This document shows positions 1 to 6,843 of a stretch of 64,000 nucleotides of DNA, piece by piece. The position numbers and the translations under genes are program-made. The notes beneath the pieces were generated by a model. That model was given only the letters and a program-made list of their open reading frames with translations. It did no database searches and was not told the DNA's origin. The number at the start of each line of letters is the position of its first letter. The first letter of the stretch is position 1. The stretch comes from Kitasatospora sp. NBC_01266 (GTDB taxonomy: Bacteria; Actinomycetota; Actinomycetes; Streptomycetales; Streptomycetaceae), in contig NZ_CP108458.1 in the NCBI RefSeq assembly GCF_036242395.1, forward strand, positions 310,001 to 374,000, written 5' to 3'.

Positions 1-37
1 CCCGACCTCACCAACGTGGCGGGAGAGGAAGACCATC

Positions 38-790
38 ATGACGACGATCGATATCGCGGTAACAAAGCGCTTCATCGCGGAGCTGGAACTCGCCGAAACG
101 CCTCCCGCCGTCGCGGAACTGCCCTACGTTCCGATCGCGTTGACGACGGAAAAGTCGGCATCGGTCGCCGACGGAAGTGTCGTCTGCTTCACCGACGGGC
201 TGAGTGTCCAGCACAAGCAGGATGTGCTCAACTCCACTCTGCTGGCCCAGCTCGCCGCGAATAAGAAGTACGACAGGGAGAAGCAGACCAAAGAATGGTA
301 TGCCTACTACAGGTCCGTTCTGGAGCAGGTCGGATGGGTCGTATCGGAGTGGCACTTCACGCGCTACCAGGCGGCGGCAGCAGCTTTTCAGGTGGACACG
401 GTGGTCCTGCAGATTCTCACGGCCGTCGCGACCGGGAATGAAATAGCGCTGGCTATTGCCGTGATGGAGGCCCTGAAGCAGAACAGCGAAAGCCGCGCCA
501 GTAAGCTGTTCGACCAGCAGAGCCACACAGCGTCAGACGGCTCGTTCCAGATTAGTTGCGCCTCCGGTGACGGCGAAAACGTGTCCATGGCGCTTGGTGC
601 GTTCAGCTTTTCCACGACGACCAAGGTGACCAAGATCTTTTGGACGGAATTCAATTCCAGCCAAACGGACATGTACAAGGGCGGACAGAATGTCGTCCTG
701 AATGAGCAGGTGTATTCTACGGTCCGCGAGGACGTCATTAAGAAGCTCGGCGACAAGGCCAAAGAGTTGGTCGCCGGCATCGAGATCTAA
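38..790 (+). CDS. Hypothetical protein, 250 aa, unrecognised family
   Basis: I do not recognise this protein. The ATG follows a purine-rich GGGAGAGGAAGA stretch that serves as ribosome binding site. There is no signal peptide, lipobox or membrane segment, so it is probably cytosolic or released by another route. The middle (about residues 65-110) is rich in Lys, Tyr and Trp and looks helical. The stretch after residue 165 is rich in Ser, Thr and Gly with alternating hydrophobics, suggesting beta strands. Codon use is clearly less GC-biased than in genes after 2.9 kb, with AAT, AAA and ATT codons, which suggests recent acquisition. It lies 201 bp upstream of a serine protease gene of similar composition, and the two may have arrived together. 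A 14-bp palindrome (793-806) follows the stop directly. I propose no function. Confidence 0.7.
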   Translation: MTTIDIAVTKRFIAELELAETPPAVAELPYVPIALTTEKSASVADGSVVCFTDGLSVQHKQDVLNSTLLAQLAANKKYDREKQTKEWYAYYRSVLEQVGWVVSEWHFTRYQAAAAAFQVDTVVLQILTAVATGNEIALAIAVMEALKQNSESRASKLFDQQSHTASDGSFQISCASGDGENVSMALGAFSFSTTTKVTKIFWTEFNSSQTDMYKGGQNVVLNEQVYSTVREDVIKKLGDKAKELVAGIEI

Positions 791-991
791 GACTCCTGCG
801 CAGGAGCAGACCGCTGTTCACACATGCCCGGGCACGAAGGTACGCCACCCGCGCGCCCGGGCACAGTGACAAAGCAGCCTCCTTCATCGCCGATCTGGAG
901 ATCTGAAGGCCGGTCGGCGGCGGACGGCATCGGATACGTGCTGGCCTTCCGCCGACGCCCCGAATCGAGAGGCGCCCCCAAGGAGCCAGGC

Positions 992-1975
992 ATGGCAATC
1001 GCGCGAGACGAGGAACGCGTCCGGCGCATGGTGCAGACACTCGACCGCCACCAGGCAGAGCTACTCGGCAGGAGAGGATGCACGGGGGTGGCCGTCGCCA
1101 GGAAGGAGGTGGGAGGAAGAACGACGGATACGCTTTCGATCACCGTGTACGTGCGGAACAAGCGTGCTGACCTATCAGTCGAAGAGCTGATCCCGCCAAT
1201 GATCGGCGGCTTCCCCACGGACGTGGTCGAGGAGGACGAGCGGAGGTTCGAACTACTGGGAACCGACCCGTTCGCCCAGCACGATCCCCTGTTCGGCGGC
1301 ATAGCAATTGCCGCGTGGGAGCTGCCGAAGGACTACGGGTCGCTCGGATGTTTCATCCGCACGACGGGCCGCCCCAATGAGGGCATAGACGCGGGTGATT
1401 ACCTCCTCACCTGCCGACATGTTCTCGTCGGTGCAGTGCATAATGACCACCGAGTGATACAGCCGAACTATGACGGCAATGAACCCCCTGAAAAGTATTT
1501 CTGTGGCAACTATGTGGCAGGCTATCAGAACGCGGCCAACGACTGCGCCATAGTCAGGGTTACCTGGCGCTCCTTCGAAAATAAAGTACCCAACTATCCG
1601 TGGTGGCCGGGATTTCGATCCATCAAAGGCGTGGGTATGGCCGTCCCCGGTGACGCAGTCTACAAGTACGGCGCGACGACAAAATTCACCAAGGGTGTGG
1701 TGGACTGCATCGATTACACGTCACCGGAGGGCACGCGCACGCATGTGATCCTCATCCGGGGCACCGACGACGTATGGATTGCCGAGGGCGATTCCGGCTC
1801 GGTCGCCATACGGCAAGATGACGACTTCGTCGTCGCACTGAACTTTGGGGGAGATCCCGACCATATCATTTCCCCCGTCAGTCCTGTGACGTACAGCTAC
1901 GGCTACAGCTACGATATCCAGGGACAGATGGACAACTTCGCCGCGACAGGTGGTCGCGTCGGCCTCGCCCCGTGA
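992..1975 (+). CDS. Trypsin-fold serine protease (Nal1-like)
   Basis: Probable chymotrypsin-fold serine endopeptidase, 327 aa. The three expected active-site surroundings occur in order: His in LLTCRHVL near residue 150, Asp in NDCAIV near residue 186, and Ser in the GDSGS loop near residue 270. The N-terminal roughly 100 residues (GVAVARKEVGG, then SITVYVRNK and FPTDVVEE) match the N-terminal segment I associate with bacterial Nal1-type proteases. I place the start at 992 because AAGGAG lies just upstream; the open frame extends back to 824 but that stretch does not look coding. No secretion signal is visible, so the protein is probably intracellular or released by lysis. Base composition resembles the preceding unknown gene and differs from the rest of the window. 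The substrate is unknown. Confidence 0.8.
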   Translation: MAIARDEERVRRMVQTLDRHQAELLGRRGCTGVAVARKEVGGRTTDTLSITVYVRNKRADLSVEELIPPMIGGFPTDVVEEDERRFELLGTDPFAQHDPLFGGIAIAAWELPKDYGSLGCFIRTTGRPNEGIDAGDYLLTCRHVLVGAVHNDHRVIQPNYDGNEPPEKYFCGNYVAGYQNAANDCAIVRVTWRSFENKVPNYPWWPGFRSIKGVGMAVPGDAVYKYGATTKFTKGVVDCIDYTSPEGTRTHVILIRGTDDVWIAEGDSGSVAIRQDDDFVVALNFGGDPDHIISPVSPVTYSYGYSYDIQGQMDNFAATGGRVGLAP

Positions 1976-2074
1976 GCCCCGGCCTCCTGGTATTCGACTC
2001 CGGGTCATAACACGACGTGCATTTGCGGGGGCTCACACAGATAATGGAGCCCGAAACCGCGCAGCCTTGCCCAT

Positions 2075-2329
2075 TCAATCCCGGGCTGGCACACCGGTCC
2101 CGTCACCACATGAACAGGAATCCTGGAACCCGCGCGCTTCCCGGCAGCAATTCTTCGATGTGTTCCTCGGCGGTAATTCAGCCCAGCCGGCGTTGAAGGA
2201 GTAGTACCGGCCCTCCCAGTCCGGGCTCAAGATCGCATCGAGCATCGCCAGTGAGCGGCACAGGTTCCGCAGGTCAGCGATGGAAGGGAGCCGGCGAGCT
2301 ACGTCATAGGCAGTCACGTGCTCATCCAA
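2075..2329 (-). pseudogene. N-terminal remnant of a conserved actinobacterial hypothetical gene
   Basis: The first roughly 50 residues look like real protein: MDEHVTAYDVARRLPSI, then LCRSLAMLDAILSP and RYYSFNAGWAE. From memory, the YYSFNxxWxxGE segment belongs to a small cytosolic family common in Streptomyces. In that family it continues with a conserved MASMR...GSGDE block, which is absent here. The residues after GWAE are unlike the family, so I read this as a gene truncated by a deletion or rearrangement. It sits in the anomalous-composition patch, next to another gene fragment. Confidence 0.45.
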
Positions 2330-2421
2330 CCGGATGCCCCTGACACCCAGAATCTCCCCCCAAGGCTGTCACGCTCAGTAGCAATGCCGGAACGAACGAT
2401 GTCGTCGAGGCGGCCCAGCCG

Positions 2422-2829
2422 ATGATCGCCAAGGCCGCGAAGCAGTTGCGGGACAAGTCCTCGCCCGACAGGGCGCGGGTGGTGTTCATCGTGTCCCACT
2501 TTCTTGACCGGCCCTACGTGGAATGTCTCGACCTGGCGATTACGCACGCCTTGGCTGCCCCGACGCTGCCAGACGAGATCGACGCCGTATGGGTGTTCTT
2601 CGCGCCCACGCACCTGGTGGTGTGGTCGACTGTCGAGCAGCGCTGGACGCAGCTTCGTCTCGGCAGCAGCTCTGAGGAAGACGGGACAGTCCCAGAGATC
2701 GCCTTCGGGATGGAGTTGCTGCAGCACTACGAGGGGCTGTTCCTGGAGCGGGCGGGAATCGACGGGCCCTCGCTCTTCTACTACGGACTCGGGATTGGTG
2801 AGCCCGGATCCACGGTAGACGCAGAGTGA
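2422..2829 (+). pseudogene. Probable 5'-truncated gene fragment, 135 codons
   Basis: The frame encodes plausible globular protein (RARVVFIVSHFLD, then DAVWVFFAPTHLVVW and LQHYEGLFLERAG) ending in a normal stop. It reads sensibly upstream of the first ATG, back to about 2382, with no start codon or ribosome binding site, and then hits a stop at 2341. That pattern suggests the 3' part of a longer gene whose front was lost. It could still be expressed from the ATG at 2422. I do not recognise the family. The other remnant lies immediately upstream on the opposite strand. Confidence 0.45.
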
Positions 2830-2897
2830 AGGCGGCCCGCATCCATCGGGCATACGCGACACCTCAACATGCGAGCCCACCAGTCCCGAGGCCGGTG

Positions 2898-4046
2898 TCA
2901 GGCCGGCACCAGGAACGCCAGGAACCTCGCGCGCAGCGCGAGCTGGATCGCCGCGATGATCGAGAGGTCGATCACCGTGTTGAACCAGAACCCGCGCGCC
3001 CCGAACGCGAACGGCACCAGGAAGACGAAGAAGCTCTGCGCGACGTAGACGTACAGCGAGCTTCGGCCGAACGGCAGCAGGACCTTCCCGGCGGTGCGCG
3101 CGATCGGCTCCTCGAACCTGCGGATCAGCAGGTACGTGCCGGCGAAGCTCACCGGCGCCACCAGGGGGCGCAGCAGGCCGAGCCGGTTGTTCTGGAACAG
3201 GCTGTCGTAGCCGGCCGAGGAGGCCAGGTCGGGGTGGTAGAGCAGGACCGTGCCGACGGCGTAGAGCAGCAGGGCGGCCACGATCAGCCCCGTGCGCAGG
3301 ACTCGCCAGGTTCCCGGTGGCATCCGCGTCGGCAGGCGCCGCAGGTCGTCCCAGTGGTAGCCGGCGGTCATGCCCAGGAAGAAGTACACGCCCCACTGCA
3401 GGAACGGGCTGCCGGAGCCGGTGTCGTAGCACGAGGGCAGCACGAACCCGGCGTAGGCCGCCAGCAGCACCAGCGCTGCCAGTCGGCGCGAGAGGAGCCA
3501 CACCGCCAGCGGCGCGAGCAGGAACATCGGGACGTAGAAGGTCAGGAAGTCCGCCCAGCCGTAGGTGTAGCGCAGCGTCAGCGCGTTCACCACGAGGGCG
3601 AGCGGCGTGGAGTGGTCGTCGAGGCCGACCTTGACCTGCGGCCTGCCGTGCGCCACCGCCAAGCGGCCGACGCAGGAGAACAGCAGCGTGAGGCTGACCG
3701 CGACCACGTAGAGTCTTCCGGCCCGCTGCCACGAGTTGCGTACCACCCGTGCCATCCCGTGCCGTTCCAGGTCGCGGCGGCGCAGCATGCCCACCAGCAG
3801 CCCGGAGATCATGAAGAAGCCCTCGGCCTCGGACGTGAGCAGTCCGCCGTGACCGTCGAACAGGCCGAGCAGCGAGGGAAGGTAGCCGAGGTGGATCGCG
3901 GCGAGCACGCCGACGTAGTAGCCGCGCATCAGGTCCAGCGTGACCACTCGCTCGCGTTTCGGGGCACCGCCGGCCGGCCTGGCTCCGCTGCGGACGCGGG
4001 CCGTGACGCCGGCGGTGGGCGCGGTGGGCAGGAGCAGGGACGTCAT
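2898..4046 (-). CDS. OpgC-like integral membrane acyltransferase
   Basis: A 382-aa multi-pass membrane protein of the OpgC/acyltransferase-3 type. After a basic N-terminus comes RVVTLDLMRGYYVGVLAAIH, typical of the first helix of OpgC-like proteins. About ten hydrophobic segments follow, with PFLQWGVYFFLGM near the middle and GRSSLYVYVAQSFFVFL near the C-terminus. The family transfers acyl groups, classically succinyl groups, to surface glycans across the membrane. Substrate and donor here are unknown. No glycan biosynthesis gene adjoins it; it stands alone between the gene remnants and a lipoprotein gene on the same strand, with about 115 bp between them. The call as a polytopic acyltransferase is fairly secure, the specificity is not. 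Confidence 0.75.
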   Translation of the reverse strand: MTSLLLPTAPTAGVTARVRSGARPAGGAPKRERVVTLDLMRGYYVGVLAAIHLGYLPSLLGLFDGHGGLLTSEAEGFFMISGLLVGMLRRRDLERHGMARVVRNSWQRAGRLYVVAVSLTLLFSCVGRLAVAHGRPQVKVGLDDHSTPLALVVNALTLRYTYGWADFLTFYVPMFLLAPLAVWLLSRRLAALVLLAAYAGFVLPSCYDTGSGSPFLQWGVYFFLGMTAGYHWDDLRRLPTRMPPGTWRVLRTGLIVAALLLYAVGTVLLYHPDLASSAGYDSLFQNNRLGLLRPLVAPVSFAGTYLLIRRFEEPIARTAGKVLLPFGRSSLYVYVAQSFFVFLVPFAFGARGFWFNTVIDLSIIAAIQLALRARFLAFLVPA

Positions 4047-4161
4047 ACCGATCAGTTCGCCGGATCCGTCTGTGAACCGGCTGAACCGACCTTCAGAGCT
4101 GCCTTAGTTCGCCGGGGCCGGCCTCCGGTGGCCGGCCCCGGCTCAACTCTTCCGACGGACC

Positions 4162-5745
4162 TCAGCCCGCCGGTACCGCAGTGGTGTTCGGCGTCGCAGC
4201 GCCCACCGAGCGGGTGATGATCGGCCATTCGCTGTGGTACTGCTTGAACGGCAGGTCCTTCTCGAGCAGCGGGGTGCCCAGGATGGCGATCCGCCCCAGC
4301 ACGGCTCCGTTCACGTCGAGACCGCCGTAGAGGCCGGCCGTGCCGGTGACGGTGGGAGTGGCGCCGCTGCTGTCGATACTGGCCTCGCCGTTCACCGCCG
4401 CCCGCAGGTAGGGCTCGATGGTGGCCTTCACGCCCAGGCTGTCGTAGAGCGCGACGGAGCCGTCCGCGACCAGCCCGCTGCGCACGTCGGCGCTGCCCGT
4501 GAACGTGGCCCTGACCGGGGAGATCTTGGTGGTGACGGGTTCGGTCGCCGAGGTCCAGCCGGCTGCCTTGGTGTAGTCGGCGTGGATGCCCCAGTCGCCG
4601 TCGATCTGCTGCGTGGTGTCGACGGTGACGGTGCCGTCGGCACTGACCTCGGCGTAGACGGTGAGGTTGAGGGTGATCACCACGGGCACCTGGCCGACCA
4701 TGATCGTGGGCGTGGCGGTGAGGGTGGCGATCGGGATCTTCACCTGGCCGGTGGAGCCGGAGAGGCTCGCGGTGAGGTGCCAGTTGGCGTGCGCGCCGAG
4801 GTCGAAGCCGACCCTGGCCTGGTCGGCGCCGAGCATGCCGGTGGTGCCGTGGTAGGAGAAGGCGACGCTGGGGTCGAGCTCCAGCGAGCCGCTGAGCGTG
4901 GCCGTGGAGCCGCCGGGCAGCGGAATGCTGTCGTTGGCGTCCAGTTCCAGGGCGGCCGAAGCGGAGCCGTTGCCGCCGTCGGGGTTCGGGACGTAGGAGG
5001 CCTTGAGGTCCTTGAGCTTCGGGGTGATCTGGATCTTGTGCGGGTCGAGGGCGCTCTTGATGTCGGCCCAGGTCTGACCGAGCAGTTCGGAGATGGTGGC
5101 CGGGCGGGTGCCGGCCACCACCGTGCCGTCGGCGGCGGGCTTGACGTCCGTGACGGCGAGCAGCGCTCCGTGCGGGGCGGCGGCCGACGGCGGGCTGTCG
5201 ATCAGCTGGCCGGGTCGGACGGCAGCGGTGGCCGCGGCCGAGGCGGCCGGGCTGGGGGTGCCGGGGCTGCCGGTACCGGGGCTGGGGGTGCCGGGGCTGG
5301 GGGTGCCGGTGCTGGTGTCGGCGACAGCGAGGACGGCCTTGCCGCTCTTCTGGTCGTAGGAGTCCAGCGTGAGGTCGGGAGTGCTGGCCGCGACGGGCGC
5401 CCGGGACGGGGCCGGGCCGGTCGGCGTCGCGTTCGGCCCGGTGGCGCCGGCAGCGGTCGGGCCGCTCGACGGTCCGGTCGACGGTCCGGTCGGCGACGCG
5501 CTCGCCGATCCGGCCGACGAGCCGGCCGGAGCCCGGTCGGCGGCCGGAGTCACCAGGGTCACCCGCTGGCTCCCCGAGGGGGTCGGCGAGTCGGACGTGC
5601 TCCCGTCGGGGGTGGCGGGTGCGGCCGGGGCGGCCGCGTTGGAGGGGTTGGCGGACTGGGCGGCCGGTGCGGTCGGGTCGCAGGCGCTGAGCGAGAGCAC
5701 AACGGAGGCGGCGAGCGCGGGCAGCACGAGGGTGCGCACGGACAT
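4162..5745 (-). CDS. Secreted lipoprotein with Pro/Ser/Gly linker and beta-rich body
   Basis: The start at 5745 gives a clean lipoprotein signal: basic MSVRTL, hydrophobic core, then lipobox LSAC with Cys near residue 21. In-frame starts further upstream (5805, 5838) only add a non-signal extension. Residues about 22-150 are a low-complexity Ala/Pro/Ser/Thr linker, and a second SPGTPSPGTG-type run occurs near residue 165. The remaining roughly 350 residues alternate hydrophobic and Thr/Ser/Gly residues (ATLSGSLELDPSVAFSYHG, ATFTGSADVRSG, GTAGLYGGLDVNG), suggesting extended beta structure. I do not recognise a catalytic motif. It is probably anchored to the outer face of the membrane with a long wall-spanning tether. 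Function unknown. Confidence 0.75.
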   Translation of the reverse strand: MSVRTLVLPALAASVVLSLSACDPTAPAAQSANPSNAAAPAAPATPDGSTSDSPTPSGSQRVTLVTPAADRAPAGSSAGSASASPTGPSTGPSSGPTAAGATGPNATPTGPAPSRAPVAASTPDLTLDSYDQKSGKAVLAVADTSTGTPSPGTPSPGTGSPGTPSPAASAAATAAVRPGQLIDSPPSAAAPHGALLAVTDVKPAADGTVVAGTRPATISELLGQTWADIKSALDPHKIQITPKLKDLKASYVPNPDGGNGSASAALELDANDSIPLPGGSTATLSGSLELDPSVAFSYHGTTGMLGADQARVGFDLGAHANWHLTASLSGSTGQVKIPIATLTATPTIMVGQVPVVITLNLTVYAEVSADGTVTVDTTQQIDGDWGIHADYTKAAGWTSATEPVTTKISPVRATFTGSADVRSGLVADGSVALYDSLGVKATIEPYLRAAVNGEASIDSSGATPTVTGTAGLYGGLDVNGAVLGRIAILGTPLLEKDLPFKQYHSEWPIITRSVGAATPNTTAVPAG

Positions 5746-5993
5746 GCGGAGGGTCACCTTCGGCGAAAGGCGGACAGGGACGGCTGGCAGAGCATGAGAT
5801 GCCATGGTCATGCCAGATCGAGCGGCGGCAAGCTCCACCGCGGGAAGACCGCGGTGGCTGCCGGCATCGTGAAGGGGTCGCGTGGATGGCGGCCGAAGTC
5901 CGCCGTCGGCCGAGCCCGCGCGGACGAGTCGTCCGCGCGGCCCCGCCTGCCGCCACCGGGGTGCCAGCAGGCAGGGTCCACCTGACTCCCCCT

Positions 5994-6014
5994 AAAACTA
6001 GAGCCAGTAGTTTT
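5994..6014. promoter_or_regulatory. Perfect inverted repeat, candidate TetR operator
   Basis: AAAACTA and TAGTTTT form perfect 7-bp arms separated by 7 bp, an AT-rich island in a very GC-rich region. It lies about 80 bp upstream of the TetR gene (start 6095) and within the 349-bp divergent region shared with the lipoprotein gene. The position and symmetry fit an autoregulatory operator. Binding by the neighbouring TetR is inferred. Confidence 0.5.
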
Positions 6015-6094
6015 GCCTGGCGAGAACGTACACTAGGCCGCGTTCACCGCCCAACACCGGGGTGGACGAGCCCGGACAGCAGGAGGAGAGCGAG

Positions 6095-6718
6095 ATGGGC
6101 AGACCGCCACGGCCGCTGCTGACCCGGGCCGGGATCATGGAAGCCGCGCTCGCGCTGGTCGACGAGGAGGGCGCCGAAGCCCTGTCGACCACCCGGCTCG
6201 CGGCCCGGCTGGGCGTCAAGGGCCCGTCCCTCTACAACTACGTCGCCAGCCGCGCCGAGATCGTCGACGGGATCAGCGAACTCCTCGTCGTGGAGATGGA
6301 TCTCGACCCGGCCATCCGCCCCTGGACCGCCGCGCTCGACAGCTGGGCACGCGCCTACCGCGCCACCTTCGCCGCCCACCCGAACATGGTCCCCCTGCTG
6401 GTGACGCGACCGACGCAGTCCATCGCCGCACTCCAGAGCTACGCCAACACCTTCGCCGTGCTGCGCGAGGCGGGCTGGCCGGAGGACCGCCTGGCGCCGA
6501 TCGTCCAGTGCCTGGAGTACTTCCTCGCCGGCGCGGCCCTCGACTTCGGCCTGCCGCAGACGGTACCGCTGCCGAACCAGGGCGTGCCGCCCGGCCCGGA
6601 CCCGACCCCCGGCGGCCCGTCCCAGCTCAGCGACCTGGCCTTCGAAACCGGCCTCACCATCCTGATCCGCGGCTTCGAGGAGACCCTGAACAGCCTGCGG
6701 ACCCCGCATCAGCACTGA
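6095..6718 (+). CDS. TetR/AcrR-family transcriptional regulator
   Basis: A 207-aa one-component regulator. The N-terminal helix-turn-helix is clear: RAGIMEAALALVDEEG, then TTRLAARLGVKGPSLYNYV with the SLYNYV recognition helix. The larger C-terminal ligand domain (LDSWARAYRATFAAHPNM, then LEYFLAGAALDF) resembles the TetR_C domain of tetracycline-repressor-like proteins. I chose ATG 6095 over the GTG at 6062 because AGGAGGAG lies 6-13 bp upstream. A perfect inverted repeat at 5994-6014 is a plausible operator. No transporter or enzyme adjoins on the same strand, so targets could be its own gene or the divergent lipoprotein. Family call secure, ligand unknown. Confidence 0.85.
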   Translation: MGRPPRPLLTRAGIMEAALALVDEEGAEALSTTRLAARLGVKGPSLYNYVASRAEIVDGISELLVVEMDLDPAIRPWTAALDSWARAYRATFAAHPNMVPLLVTRPTQSIAALQSYANTFAVLREAGWPEDRLAPIVQCLEYFLAGAALDFGLPQTVPLPNQGVPPGPDPTPGGPSQLSDLAFETGLTILIRGFEETLNSLRTPHQH

Positions 6719-6843
6719 CCCCCCACCGGGTTCGCGAGAACGGCCAGCTCGCCTGCGCGGGAGGCCGTCAGCGACCAAGGTGAAATGGCGCCGCGCCCGA
6801 GGAATCCTGGAACCAACGGAGACCCGAAGCGAGATGGTCAACC

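Noticed and set aside
1972..2036. GTGAGCCCC...GGGGCTCAC inverted repeat after the protease gene
   Set aside because: The arms are 9 bp but 47 bp apart, too far for a normal terminator, and nothing suggests an IS end.
4052..5985. Long open frames on both strands overlapping the lipoprotein gene
   Set aside because: Only the 4162-5745 frame has a signal peptide, lipobox and plausible amino-acid composition.
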